64,000 nucleotides of DNA. Origin: Microbacterium aurum. Its GTDB lineage: Bacteria > Actinomycetota > Actinomycetes > Actinomycetales > Microbacteriaceae. The translations under genes were made by a program, and so were the position numbers. The notes under the pieces are model-generated. The model did no database searches and was not told the origin of the DNA. It saw nothing but the letters and a program-made list of their open reading frames with translations. This document shows positions 51,178 to 60,563 of the stretch, in pieces. The DNA lies in assembly GCF_016907815.1 (NCBI RefSeq), contig NZ_JAFBCQ010000001.1, positions 2,790,001 to 2,854,000 on the forward strand, written 5' to 3'. The stretch's first letter is position 1, and the number at the start of each line of letters is the position of its first letter.

Positions 51178-52488
51178 TCAGTGGCCGCCGCGGAGCGCCG
51201 TGACCGGCTCGATGCGGGCGGCACGGCGCGCGGGGAACCCTCCCGCGACGAGTCCCACGACCGCGCCGAGCACCACGCCGCCCGCCGCCACCCACGGGTC
51301 CACGATGGGCGTCCACTGCTGCGCGACGCTGATGCCGACGACGGCGGCGACAGCCAGGGCCGAGCCGATGAGCCCGCCGAGCAGGCCGATGACGACCGAC
51401 TCGACGATGAACTGGCCCGCGATCTGACGACCGGAGGAGCCGAGCGCGCGCCGCAGGCCGATCTCGGGCACCCGCTCCATGACGTTCAGCATCGTCACGT
51501 TCGCGATGCCGAGCGCCCCAGCGAGCAGCACGATCGCCCCCAGCACGAGGAAGACGATGTTGACGTCGGCCTGCACGTTCTGGCCGAGCGACGACGACGC
51601 CGCGGGGGCCGCGACCTCCAGCCCTTCCGGGTCGTCGGGCCGCAGCGCCAGCGGCAGCTGCTCCGCGAGTTGCGGGCCGGTTCCCGGCAGGATGCGCGCC
51701 TGCAGTGTTCCGGGCGCCGCCAGCGCCCGGTCGTGCTGGGCCGTCGAGAGCGGCATGACCACGGCGTCGAGCAGATCGCCCTTCGCCTGCAGTCCACCGT
51801 AAATGCCGATCACGGCATACGCGACGTCGCCGATGAAGATCGACGGCTGACTGTCCACCCGGTTGATGCCCAGGCGGTCGGCGGCGCGCGTGCCGAGCAC
51901 GACGACGCGATCGGCACGGTCCTCGTGCCCGGCGTCGAACATGCGGCCCGTCACGATCGACCCGCGCAGCACGTCGAGCAGCTCGGGTGTCGCCGCAGCG
52001 AGGGCCGGGGATGCCGTGGCCGCCGCCGACGGGTCGTGGATCGGCACGGCGGTGATGGCATCCTCCCCCAGCGACAGCTCGGCGAGGAGGACGGCCGACT
52101 CGATGCCGACCAGGGTCTCGGCCCGGTCGACCGCGTTCCACGGCAGCCGTGAGGTCGCGACCGATCCGCCGCGCGTCTGCGCCTCGGCCGGGGAGACGAC
52201 GACCTGGGTCGCCTTGACGGCGTCGAACTGGCGCGCGATCTGGTGCGCGGCGGTCTGAGCGAAGCCCACCGTCGCGACGAGCGCCCCGATGCCGAGCACC
52301 GTGCCGGCGATCGTCATCACGAGGCGCCCCGGTCGCGACCCGATGTCGGCGGTCGCCTCGACGAGCAGGTCCTGGAACAGGAACCGATCGGCGTGCGGCA
52401 CCGGCTCCACGAGCGCGGATCCGGCCGTCGGTGCGTCCGCGCGGCGCCGCGGCAGCCGCAGCCACGAGGGGCGGGAGGGCCGCGCCAT
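51178..52488 (-). CDS. MacB/FtsX-type ABC permease
   Basis: 436 residues. One helix after a cytoplasmic start (RLVMTIAGTVLGIGALVATVG), a large extracellular MacB periplasmic-core domain (residues ~80-310) and the FtsX domain with three C-terminal helices; the coupling segment VPEIGLRRALGSSGRQI is typical. Such mechanotransmission permeases act outside the membrane rather than carry substrates through it. Last gene of lipoprotein-adaptor-ATPase-permease. Confidence 0.93.
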   Translation of the reverse strand: MARPSRPSWLRLPRRRADAPTAGSALVEPVPHADRFLFQDLLVEATADIGSRPGRLVMTIAGTVLGIGALVATVGFAQTAAHQIARQFDAVKATQVVVSPAEAQTRGGSVATSRLPWNAVDRAETLVGIESAVLLAELSLGEDAITAVPIHDPSAAATASPALAAATPELLDVLRGSIVTGRMFDAGHEDRADRVVVLGTRAADRLGINRVDSQPSIFIGDVAYAVIGIYGGLQAKGDLLDAVVMPLSTAQHDRALAAPGTLQARILPGTGPQLAEQLPLALRPDDPEGLEVAAPAASSSLGQNVQADVNIVFLVLGAIVLLAGALGIANVTMLNVMERVPEIGLRRALGSSGRQIAGQFIVESVVIGLLGGLIGSALAVAAVVGISVAQQWTPIVDPWVAAGGVVLGAVVGLVAGGFPARRAARIEPVTALRGGH

Positions 52489-53159
52489 CAGGCGACCTCG
52501 CTCAGCCGGCCGTCCGCGATCCGCACGCGGCGCGACGCGCGGGCGGCCACCGCCGGATCGTGCGTGATGACGACAAGGGTCAGCCCATCGGCGCGCAGCT
52601 CGTCGAACAGGTTCATGACCTCACCAGAGGTCGCGCCGTCGAGGTTGCCGGTCGGCTCGTCGGCCAGCAGCACGCTCGGCGCACTCACGACGGCGCGGGC
52701 CACGGCGACCCGCTGACGTTCGCCACCGGAGAGCGTCGCCGGCAGAAAGTCGACGCGGTGCTCCAGGCCGACGCGGCGCAGCGTCTGCCGCGCGCGCTCC
52801 TCGCGCTCGGCGCGCGGCACGCCGCTGTACAGCATCGGCATGAGCACGTTGTCGAGGACGGTGCGCCGCGGCATGAGGTGGAACGACTGGAACACGAACC
52901 CGATGCGGCGCGCCCGCACGGCGGCGCGTTCGTCCTCGCTGAGCGTGCCGGTCACGACGCCGTCGATGCGATACTCGCCGACGGTGGGCCGGTCGAGCAG
53001 GCCGAGGATGTTGAGCATGGTGGACTTGCCCGACCCGCTGGGTCCGATGATGGAGACGTAGTCGCCCTCGTCGATGGACAGGTTCACGGCCTTCAGCGCC
53101 TGCACCTCGGGCGGGCCCGGGAACGAGCGCGTGATGTCACGCAGTTCGATCAGCGTCAC
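52488..53159 (-). CDS. MacB/LolD-type ABC ATPase
   Basis: 223 residues. Walker A GPSGSGKSTMLN, signature LSGGERQRVAVARA, Walker B VLLADEPTGNLDG, H-loop VVITHDP; the E-P-T-G-N-L-D form is typical of the MacB/LolD group. It drives the permease that follows (1-bp overlap) and its ATG overlaps the adaptor stop. Confidence 0.96.
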   Translation of the reverse strand: MTLIELRDITRSFPGPPEVQALKAVNLSIDEGDYVSIIGPSGSGKSTMLNILGLLDRPTVGEYRIDGVVTGTLSEDERAAVRARRIGFVFQSFHLMPRRTVLDNVLMPMLYSGVPRAEREERARQTLRRVGLEHRVDFLPATLSGGERQRVAVARAVVSAPSVLLADEPTGNLDGATSGEVMNLFDELRADGLTLVVITHDPAVAARASRRVRIADGRLSEVA

Positions 53160-54772
53160 CGTCCGACCACCACGAGGTCGCCCTCGCCGAGGTCGCCGTC
53201 CGTCGCCGTCACCTCGACCTGACCGCCGGCGGCAAGACCCGTCTCCACGACGACCATCCGCGTCTGGGCGCGTTCGCCGTCGCGCGGGTCGCCCTCGACG
53301 ACCTCGACGCGCGACTCGCCGCCCGGGCCTGCGGTGAGCGCGGCGACGGGCACGTACAGCACCTCGCCGCTCGTGGACCCCACCGGGATGGTCACGCGGA
53401 CGTTGCGCCCCTGCACCTGCTGCGCCTGCTCGGTCGTCAGCGCCTCCGGCGTGAGGGTGACCGACCAGCGCTCCCCGGCGCTCTTGCCGGGGGTGAGGGC
53501 CTCGACCGTCGCGGCGTGCTCCCCGCCGTCGGGCAGGTCGAACACGGCGCGGTCGCCGACGGCCAGCAGCGCCGCGTCGGCTTCGGCGATCGACCCGGTC
53601 AGCGCGATCGTCGCACCGGACACCGTCATCGCCGCCCCCTGCAGCGTCTGGCCACGGGTCACGTTGACGGCGTCGACGCGGCGGGGAAGATCGGTGAGGT
53701 AGAGCACCTCCCCCGCCGGCAGCGTGGGCAGAGCGTCCTGGCGGGCACGGGCGAGCGCGCGCTGGGCGTCGGCCAGCTGCTGCTCGGCCGCCTGCACCCC
53801 GGCGCGCGCCGAGGCGGTGTCGGGGGCGGTGTCCAGCTGCTGCCGGCGCAGCTGCGCGAGCCCGACATTGTCCTGCGCGTTGCCGACGTCGGCCTGCCAG
53901 CGGGCCATCGCCGCGGCATCGGCGGGGTCGGCCGGTTTGCTGGCCTGCACCACGGCGAGCTCGCGCTGCGCCTGTGCGATCGCCACGTCGGCCTCGCGCA
54001 CCTGCTCCGCCGAGGCACCGGCACCGGCACGGGAGAGATCCGCCCGCGCCGACGCGAGCGACAGCTGCGCGGCCCCGACACCGTCTTCGGCGGCGGACAC
54101 CCCCTCCGCGGCGCCCTCGGCGGGAACGGGAGCGGGGTAGCCGGCCTGCGCGTACAGCGCCCCGACCGCGGCGGCCGCCTTCTCGTCGAAGACGTCGGAG
54201 GCCGGGTCGCCGGCGTCGATGCCGACCGCGGCCATGGCCTGCTTGAACTGCACGACGTCGGGTCCGCTCATGCCGAACGCGAGGCTGCGGTAGGCGGGCA
54301 GCTCGCCGGGCAGGACGATCACCGGACGGCCCGAGACCGTCAGCGCGACCGACAGCGGGTCGAGCATCGCGCCCACCTCGGGGACGTTGCCGGTGACGAC
54401 GGCGGCGCCGCCGAGACCGGACGTGTCGATCGTCACGTCGACGGCATCCGCATACGCGACCTCACCACGGATCGTCACATCGTTGCTGAGCGCACCGAAC
54501 TCCACGGGCACCGTCACCAGGCCCGCCTCGGGCGGCTCGCCGGAGGCCGCCGCGTCAGCGGGCGACAGCACGAATCTGCCCACCAGCAGGCCCGCCACGA
54601 GCGCCACCACGGCAGCGGCGGCGACCAGCCACAGCGCCCGGTTGCCGGTGAAGACCCGCCGCCAGCCGCTCACGCGCGACGCCCCCGCGGCATCACCCGC
54701 GGCGACGTCGCCGTCGACGACCTCGTCAGCGGCGATCAGGCGGTCGAACTCCGGATCGTCGTTCGGCCCCAC
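53156..54772 (-). CDS. HlyD/MacA-like adaptor with peptidoglycan-binding domain
   Basis: 538 residues. Acidic cytoplasmic start, one helix (ALWLVAAAAVVALVAGLLVG), then an extracellular part: a PG_binding_1-like segment (MSGPDVVQFKQAMAAVGI, residues ~165-205), a long Ala/Gln coiled coil (residues ~230-350) and C-terminal beta domains (RVTIPVGSTSGEVLYVPVAAL). Gram-positive counterpart of MacA linking the ABC pump to the wall. GTG start immediately follows the lipoprotein stop (TGAGTG). Confidence 0.88.
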   Translation of the reverse strand: MGPNDDPEFDRLIAADEVVDGDVAAGDAAGASRVSGWRRVFTGNRALWLVAAAAVVALVAGLLVGRFVLSPADAAASGEPPEAGLVTVPVEFGALSNDVTIRGEVAYADAVDVTIDTSGLGGAAVVTGNVPEVGAMLDPLSVALTVSGRPVIVLPGELPAYRSLAFGMSGPDVVQFKQAMAAVGIDAGDPASDVFDEKAAAAVGALYAQAGYPAPVPAEGAAEGVSAAEDGVGAAQLSLASARADLSRAGAGASAEQVREADVAIAQAQRELAVVQASKPADPADAAAMARWQADVGNAQDNVGLAQLRRQQLDTAPDTASARAGVQAAEQQLADAQRALARARQDALPTLPAGEVLYLTDLPRRVDAVNVTRGQTLQGAAMTVSGATIALTGSIAEADAALLAVGDRAVFDLPDGGEHAATVEALTPGKSAGERWSVTLTPEALTTEQAQQVQGRNVRVTIPVGSTSGEVLYVPVAALTAGPGGESRVEVVEGDPRDGERAQTRMVVVETGLAAGGQVEVTATDGDLGEGDLVVVGR

Positions 54773-55747
54773 TCAGCGGCCCGCCTCGGCGTCCGCCTTG
54801 AACGCGTCGAGCTCGGCCTTGTGGTCGGCGACGAACTGCTCCTCGAGCGCATACGTGACCTTCTGGTACTGCGCGCGGTAGTCGACCTTCTCCCGGCAGT
54901 CCAGGTCCACGAGGGCCAGGGCGATCTCGCGCTCGCCCAGTTCGTCGAGCGCCGGGTCGTCCTCGATGTACTCGGTCTGGTTCTCGTAGTACGCGTTGAG
55001 CTCCTGCGAGATGGAGTCCGTCGCCTCCTGCTGCGTCGCGAACCCGGGCTCACCGGCATCCGCCATGCACGAGGCCCACTTCGCGTTCAGGTCGGCGAGG
55101 TCGGGGTGGTTCGGCATCTCGGTGTAGAAGTCGTTGATGGCGTCGGTGAGGTCCTGGTGCTCGCCGGAGCTCCACGGGTCCTCGCCGTTCAGCTCGTGCT
55201 GCGCCCAGCCGGAGCAGCCCGCCGTCTCCCAGTTCCACTCGTAGGAGCCGTCGTCGTTCAGCTCCTCCTCGGTGGGACTCGGGCCGTACAGCGCCTCGTA
55301 GTAGGCGGCCTGCTCCGACTCGGACAGGCTCGCGACGTAGTCCTGGTTCGGGTCCACGGACTCGGTCTCCTCGACCGGGGCCGCGTCGCGGCCAGGCCAA
55401 TTCACCATGCCGTAGCCGTACTGCGAGACCCACTCGCGGTCGTCGGTCTTCCACTCCTCACCGCCGCCGTACGAGATGCCGCCGGTGGTGTCCATCGGCT
55501 TGTACTCGAACCCCTGCTCCGCCATGCACTGCGCCTGCAGCTCCTCGATCTTCTTCTGCTGCTCCTCGAACTTCGCCTGCTGCTCCTCCTGGTCGAGGTC
55601 GCCACCCCACCCGGCCGACAGGTAGGCGGTCAACGGCGAGAGCTCCTCCGGCGAGGCGGTCGTCCCGTCGCCGGGCGCGCAGGCGGCAAGCGGGAGGACG
55701 AGAGCGGATGCCGCGGCGAGCGCGACGGTGAAACGGCGACGGTTCAT
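54773..55747 (-). CDS. Acidic lipoprotein associated with MacB-type exporter
   Basis: 324 residues. Lipobox L-A-A-C puts the lipidated Cys near residue 23. A Glu/Gln coiled coil (LDQEEQQAKFEEQQKKIEEL) follows; mature cysteines occur in QCMAEQGFEY, AGCSGWAQ, WASCMADAGE and VDLDCREKVDY, allowing two disulfides. GGAGGA lies five bases before ATG 55747. The protein is very acidic. Known function lacking; operon position suggests a surface partner of the efflux module. Confidence 0.85.
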   Translation of the reverse strand: MNRRRFTVALAAASALVLPLAACAPGDGTTASPEELSPLTAYLSAGWGGDLDQEEQQAKFEEQQKKIEELQAQCMAEQGFEYKPMDTTGGISYGGGEEWKTDDREWVSQYGYGMVNWPGRDAAPVEETESVDPNQDYVASLSESEQAAYYEALYGPSPTEEELNDDGSYEWNWETAGCSGWAQHELNGEDPWSSGEHQDLTDAINDFYTEMPNHPDLADLNAKWASCMADAGEPGFATQQEATDSISQELNAYYENQTEYIEDDPALDELGEREIALALVDLDCREKVDYRAQYQKVTYALEEQFVADHKAELDAFKADAEAGR

Positions 55748-55851
55748 GGGTGTCCTCCGGAGGGGGCGTTGTGCCTTCATCCTGACACGGCGGACTCATA
55801 GGACATGCCTCACGCCCGCAATGTCATCCTTAAGGATGATGTGACCGGTGA

Positions 55852-56469
55852 TCAGACCGGCGGGACCTCCGGCAGACCGGTCCGCAGCTCCATCGGCAGG
55901 TGCGCCAGATCGTTGTGGGCGACGAGCGCCCACGGCCGGCCGGCCCGCTGAGCGAGGACGGTCAGCCCGCAGTGCGCCTGATTGATCGTCAGCCACCGCC
56001 ACTGCGGCGCCTCCAGGACCTCGCGCACGAACCACGCGATGACGAAATTGTGGGTGATCAGCAACTCGTGCGTGTCGGGCTTGCGCACCAGGAACTCCGC
56101 GACGGCGTCGTCCATCTGGGCGCGCCCGGCATCGACCTCGGCGTCGGTGTACGACCCGAAGAACGGCTCGTAGATCGCGGGCGTGTCGTGCGTCATTCCC
56201 GTCGGGATGCAGTCGAACAGCAGCGCCGAGGGCTCCGGGGTGACGGCGGACAGACGCTCCGCGACGGCGCGCGCGGTCTCGGCGGCACGCTCCAGCGGGG
56301 AGTGCCAGACGGCCGCCAGCGGTACGCCGGAGAGGCGATCGGCGAGCAGCTCCGCCTGCCTCCTGCCCCGCGGCGACAGTGGCCCGTCCTCGAGGCCGTG
56401 CTCCGCGTCGAGGTGCTCACCGTGGCGCACGAGATACAGATAATGCGTCACGGTCACTCGTCTCGCCAT
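55852..56469 (-). CDS. Histidine phosphatase family protein
   Basis: 205 residues. Branch-1 phosphatase motif LVRHGEH (Arg-His-Gly), SPLERAAETA, second His in LLITHNFVIAWFV. Substrates range from phosphoglycerate to cell-wall or signalling phosphates; not predictable. ATG 56469 is chosen. A GGAGGAG stands 12 bases upstream, long for a ribosome site, so GTG 56457 or ATG 56493 remain possible. Confidence 0.85.
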   Translation of the reverse strand: MARRVTVTHYLYLVRHGEHLDAEHGLEDGPLSPRGRRQAELLADRLSGVPLAAVWHSPLERAAETARAVAERLSAVTPEPSALLFDCIPTGMTHDTPAIYEPFFGSYTDAEVDAGRAQMDDAVAEFLVRKPDTHELLITHNFVIAWFVREVLEAPQWRWLTINQAHCGLTVLAQRAGRPWALVAHNDLAHLPMELRTGLPEVPPV

Positions 56470-56537
56470 CGGGGGTGGGGGCTCCTCCACCATACGTCAG
56501 ACCGACGACGCCGGACCTGCCGCGACGCGCGGCGGCG

Positions 56538-57575
56538 CTACTGCGCGGCGCGGGCGATCTCGGCCAGGTGCGCCCGGCTGAGGCGGGCGCCGATCCCCTG
56601 CACGAGTTCGTCGACATGGCTCACGGCGTACACGTTCACGATCGGCGCGACGACCGTGCGCTGCGCGCGCAGCCACGCGATCGCGACGGCGGACGTCGGG
56701 ATCGACAGCTCGGCGCCGATGCGGTCCAGCGCACGGAGCATGCGGGTGCCGCGTCGGTTCATCGCCGCCGCCAGCTGGCTGCCACGCACCGAGTCGGCCA
56801 CGCCCGCCCGGCTGCGGACGGCACCGGCCAGGTAGCCGTGCTCCAGCGCCTGCGATGGCGTCACCGCGATGCCCTGAGCGCCGGCGACCAGCCGCAGATC
56901 GCCGTCGTACTCCGTCTGCCGCAGCACGTTGTAGGGCACATCGAGCGCCGTCAGCCGGGGGTACCCGGCGGAGGCCAGGATGCGCGCCTCGACGAGCTGT
57001 GCCGCCGTGTGCCCGAGCGAGCCGAGCGCGCGGACCTTGCCGGCCTCGATGAGCCACTCGGCCGTCGCGAGGGTGTCTTCGAGAGCCGTGACCCGGTCGC
57101 TGGTCGCGTCGAGGTACAGCACGTCGATCCGGTCGGTCTGCAACCGGGTGAGCGATGCCTCGACGGCGCGGATGAGGTTGACAGGTCCCAGACCGGAATG
57201 GTCGGGGTTCGTGCCGACGCGCACCCCCAGCACGGTCGCGTCGCGCGTGCCCCGACGGTGGAGCCACTGGCCGATGATGTGCTCACTGCGACCGGCGGCG
57301 TAGCCGTCGGAGGTGTGGACGGCGTTCCCGCCGCGCTCGCGGTGGGCGTCGAGGATGCCGTGGGCCGCCGCCATGTCGACGTGCCAGCCGAACTCGGCGC
57401 CGCCGAGGATCAGCGGGAAGACCTCGAAGCCGGTCTCGCCGAGCGGCACCCGGATCGCTGCGCCCAGCGGGGCACCCTGGACCGGAATCGGCGCGGACGG
57501 GTGCTCCGAGACCGTCGGCGTGCCGGTCTGCGGGCTCGCCTGGGTGGGCGACGTGCCGACGCCGAAGAAGCCCAT
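56538..57575 (-). CDS. Aldo/keto reductase family protein with altered catalytic tetrad
   Basis: 345 residues with a Ser/Pro/Thr N-terminal tail of ~40. The (beta/alpha)8 layout and landmarks are clear (NAVHTSDGYAAGRSE, AVEASLTRLQTDRIDVLYL, LIEAGKVRALG), but the tetrad Asp-Tyr-Lys-His reads His87-Tyr92-Arg119-Asp156: only Tyr is kept. The NADPH-binding end (SALEHG, VAPIVNV) is also weak. It may be a non-catalytic relative or have a different chemistry. Upstream gap carries an A/T-rich patch, promoter not clear. Confidence 0.85.
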   Translation of the reverse strand: MGFFGVGTSPTQASPQTGTPTVSEHPSAPIPVQGAPLGAAIRVPLGETGFEVFPLILGGAEFGWHVDMAAAHGILDAHRERGGNAVHTSDGYAAGRSEHIIGQWLHRRGTRDATVLGVRVGTNPDHSGLGPVNLIRAVEASLTRLQTDRIDVLYLDATSDRVTALEDTLATAEWLIEAGKVRALGSLGHTAAQLVEARILASAGYPRLTALDVPYNVLRQTEYDGDLRLVAGAQGIAVTPSQALEHGYLAGAVRSRAGVADSVRGSQLAAAMNRRGTRMLRALDRIGAELSIPTSAVAIAWLRAQRTVVAPIVNVYAVSHVDELVQGIGARLSRAHLAEIARAAQ

Positions 57576-57833
57576 CTGTCCACCCCCTCACGGAGCCGCA
57601 CAGGAGGATCCGCGTTCTCCGCACCCCCCGGTGCGTAGTACCGAGGGTAGGCCAGGCCTCCGACACAACCGGTCATTGCGGGGGCCGGGCGGTAAACATT
57701 GCATAACGCTTGGGTCACGGCATCCGTTCGGGACGCTGCGATGTCCCCCATTCGGGGGACAATCCGCGCGGAAAACGGATGCCCGCCCCTCCGAGACGGG
57801 AGGAAGCGGGCATCCGTGTCCTAATGCGGTGGC
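57576..57833. other. Gap between pnp end and aldo/keto reductase start
   Basis: 258 bp. Besides the pnp terminator (57775-57817) it has an 8-bp hairpin TGTCCCCCATTCGGGGGACA (57742-57761) and an A/T-rich segment around 57690-57712 (TAAACATTGCATAACG), which may hold the reductase promoter on the minus strand. Confidence 0.5.
57771..57817 (-). terminator. Terminator of pnp
   Basis: 12-bp perfect outer stem, ACGGATGCCCGC (57775-57786) with GCGGGCATCCGT (57806-57817), an inner CCTCC/GGAGG pairing, and TTTT following on the minus strand. The outer arms contain GGATGCC/GGCATCC. Confidence 0.8.
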
Positions 57834-60113
57834 TCAGCCTTCGGCGGGAGCCTCCGGGCCCTCGCTCGCGGCGGCGCGCCCCTCCTGGTCGGCGGCCTCC
57901 TCGAGCACGGGCTCGAGCGACAGCTTGCCGCGGTCGTCGATCTTCGTGATCTTCACGAGCAGCTTCTGGCCGACCGAGAGCACGTCCTCGACGTTCTCGA
58001 CCCGCTTGCCACCGGCGAGCTTGCGGACCTCGCTGATGTGCAGCAGGCCGTCCTTGCCGGGCAGGAGCGAGATGAACGCGCCGAACGCGGCCAGCTTGAC
58101 GACGGTTCCGAGGAACTGCTCGCCCACCTCCGGGTTCGTCGGGTTCGCGATCGCGTTGACCTGGGCGCGGGCGGCCTCGGCCGACGGGCCGTCGGTCGCG
58201 CCGATGTAGACGGTGCCGTCCTCCTCGATGGAGATCTGCGCGCCGGTCTCGTCCTGGATCGCGTTGATCGTCTTGCCCTTCGGGCCGATCAGCTCGCCGA
58301 TCTTGTCGACGGGGATCTGCACGCTGATCACGCGCGGCGCGGTGGGAGCCATCTCGTCCGGGCCGTCGATGGCGGCGTTCAGGACGTTCAGGATCGTCAG
58401 GCGCGCCTCCTTGGCCTGCGTCAGCGCGGCCGACAGCACCGACGACGGGATGCCGTCGAGCTTCGTGTCGAGCTGGATGGCCGTGACGAACTCGCTCGTG
58501 CCGGCGACCTTGAAGTCCATGTCACCGAGGGCATCCTCGGCGCCCAGGATGTCGGTCAGCGCGGCGTAGCGCGTCTGGCCGTCGACCTGGTCGGACACGA
58601 GGCCCATGGCGATGCCGGCGACGGGCGCGCGCAGCGGCACACCCGCGTTCAGCAGCGACAGGGTCGAGGCGCAGACCGAGCCCATCGACGTCGAGCCGTT
58701 GGAGCCGAGCGCCTCGGAGACCTGGCGGATCGCGTAGGGGAACTCCTCGCGGCTGGGCAGCACCGGCACGAGCGCGCGCTCGGCGAGGAAGCCGTGCCCG
58801 ATCTCGCGACGCTTCGGCGAACCGACACGGCCGGTCTCACCGGTCGAGTAGGGCGGGAAGTTGTAGTGGTGCATGTAGCGCTTGCTCGTCACGGGCGACA
58901 GCGAGTCGATCTGCTGCTCCATCTTGAGCATGTTCAGCGTCGTGACACCCAGGATCTGGGTCTCGCCGCGCTGGAAGATCGCCGAGCCGTGCACGCGCGG
59001 GATCACCTGGACCTCGGCGTCGAGCGGACGGATGTCCGCCAGGCCGCGGCCGTCGATGCGGACGCCCTCGGCGAGGATGCGGCCGCGGACGATGGTCTTC
59101 GTGACCGACTTGTATGCGGCGGAGAACTCCAGGGTCGCGACGGCCGGGAGCTCCCCCGCCTCGACGGCGGCCAGCAGCTGCGCCTTGACGTCGTCCTTGA
59201 TCGCGTCGTCAGCGTTCTGACGCTCGACCTTGTCGGCGATCTGGTAGACCGGCACGAGGCGGTCGTACGCGCGACCGGCGACGAAGTCGTAGACCTCCTG
59301 GCTGTACGCCGGGAAGACCGGGTAGGGCTGGATCTCCTTGGCGGCCGTGTTCGCCACGACGTTCTGCGCCGCGACGAGCTCCTTGATGAAGGGCTTGGCG
59401 GCCTCGAGGCCCTGCGCGACGATCTCCTCGGAGGGCTTCGTGGCGCCGGCCTTGATGAGGTTCCAGCTGTGCTCGGTGGCCTCGGCCTCGACCATCATGA
59501 TCGCGACGTCGCCGTCCTCGAGCACGCGGCCCGCGACGATGAGGTCGAAGACGGCATCCTCGAGCTGCTCGGCCTTCGGGAAGGCGACCCACTGGTCGGC
59601 GTGCTCGCCGTGACCGGGGATGAGCGCGAGCCGGACGCCGGCGATCGGGCCGGAGAACGGCAGACCCGAGATCTGCGTCGAGAGGGATGCCGCGTTGATC
59701 GCGAGCGCGTCGTAGAACTCGCCGGGGGCGATGGACAGGACGGTCACGACGATCTGGACCTCGTTGCGGAGGCCGTCGACGAACGACGGACGCAGCGGGC
59801 GGTCGATGAGGCGGCAGACGAGGATCGCCTCGGTGGAGGGACGGCCCTCGCGGCGGAAGAACGAGCCGGGGATCTTGCCGGCGGCGTAGGAGCGCTCCTC
59901 GACGTCGACGGTCAGCGGGAAGAAGTCGAAGCCTTCGCGCGGGTGCTTGCCGGCGCTGGTGGCCGAGAGGAGCATCGTCTCCTCGTCGAGATACGCGGCG
60001 ACGGCGCCCTGTGCCTGCTGCGCGAGTCGTCCGGTCTCGAACCGGATCGTGCGGGTGCCGAAGCGGCCGTTGTCGAGGACGGCTTCGGCGGCGGTGATTT
60101 CAGGACCTTCCAA
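57834..60113 (-). CDS. pnp: Polyribonucleotide nucleotidyltransferase (GPSI-type)
   Basis: 759 residues. Two RNase PH-like domains ([20 protein letters not shown]; second with [19 protein letters not shown] and [10 protein letters not shown] holding the metal Asp), then KH ([16 protein letters not shown]) and S1 ([24 protein letters not shown]) RNA-binding domains. In actinobacteria the enzyme was first described as guanosine pentaphosphate synthetase I. Start is TTG 60113 with AAGGAG seven bases upstream, a weak start codon that may limit synthesis. Confidence 0.98.
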   Translation of the reverse strand: MEGPEITAAEAVLDNGRFGTRTIRFETGRLAQQAQGAVAAYLDEETMLLSATSAGKHPREGFDFFPLTVDVEERSYAAGKIPGSFFRREGRPSTEAILVCRLIDRPLRPSFVDGLRNEVQIVVTVLSIAPGEFYDALAINAASLSTQISGLPFSGPIAGVRLALIPGHGEHADQWVAFPKAEQLEDAVFDLIVAGRVLEDGDVAIMMVEAEATEHSWNLIKAGATKPSEEIVAQGLEAAKPFIKELVAAQNVVANTAAKEIQPYPVFPAYSQEVYDFVAGRAYDRLVPVYQIADKVERQNADDAIKDDVKAQLLAAVEAGELPAVATLEFSAAYKSVTKTIVRGRILAEGVRIDGRGLADIRPLDAEVQVIPRVHGSAIFQRGETQILGVTTLNMLKMEQQIDSLSPVTSKRYMHHYNFPPYSTGETGRVGSPKRREIGHGFLAERALVPVLPSREEFPYAIRQVSEALGSNGSTSMGSVCASTLSLLNAGVPLRAPVAGIAMGLVSDQVDGQTRYAALTDILGAEDALGDMDFKVAGTSEFVTAIQLDTKLDGIPSSVLSAALTQAKEARLTILNVLNAAIDGPDEMAPTAPRVISVQIPVDKIGELIGPKGKTINAIQDETGAQISIEEDGTVYIGATDGPSAEAARAQVNAIANPTNPEVGEQFLGTVVKLAAFGAFISLLPGKDGLLHISEVRKLAGGKRVENVEDVLSVGQKLLVKITKIDDRGKLSLEPVLEEAADQEGRAAASEGPEAPAEG

Positions 60114-60387
60114 GAGGTCTCTCCTTCTTTGTTTAGACTCGCGGGCGCGTTTCGACCGCGAGATCGTGCGAAGGAGCAGGAACAGGCAGATCCAGACGCG
60201 CGACAGTATCGCGGAGATCGTCAGCGCTGGTCACCAGTCGAAAGTCACTCTGCGAGAGAGGAACCCACCACAAGCGACCAGCTTCCTGCCGGCCTGCTCC
60301 AGATTCCGCGGAGAATCCACGGCATCCTGCACCAGCCTATCAGGCGACCATATGCAGCACGCGCGGGGCGTGCGTATGGTGGTGATC
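60114..60387. promoter_or_regulatory. Divergent leader region pnp / DUF5302
   Basis: 274 bp without a protein gene. A 7-bp hairpin CTCGCGG (60138-60144)/CCGCGAG (60156-60162), 11-nt loop, stands just upstream of the pnp ribosome site, the position of the RNase III-cleaved autoregulatory hairpin of enteric pnp. Minus-strand TACTGT and TAGGCT hexamers are possible -10s. rpsO, usual neighbour of pnp, is absent. Confidence 0.45.
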
Positions 60388-60561
60388 ATGAGCACCGACG
60401 ACACCACGGCATCCGACGAGATGAAGCGCAAGTTCAAGGAGGCGCTCGAGAAGAAGAACGCGCAGCAGCGCGTCGGCGAGGCGCACCTGGACGGCGACTC
60501 GGCGATCCACGGCACCCACGGCGCCGTCACCAAGCGCGAGTTCCGCCGCAAGAGCGGCTGA
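60388..60561 (+). CDS. DUF5302 domain small protein
   Basis: 57 residues, hydrophilic: acidic start (MSTDDTTASDEM), Lys/Glu helix (KRKFKEALEKKNAQQ) and a basic end (TKREFRRKSG) with AHLDGDSAIHGTHG between. Matches the size and pattern of actinobacterial DUF5302. Leaderless: TATGGT seven bases before ATG. Function unknown. Converges on zwf, 2 bp apart. Confidence 0.82.
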   Translation: MSTDDTTASDEMKRKFKEALEKKNAQQRVGEAHLDGDSAIHGTHGAVTKREFRRKSG

Positions 60562-60563
60562 AC

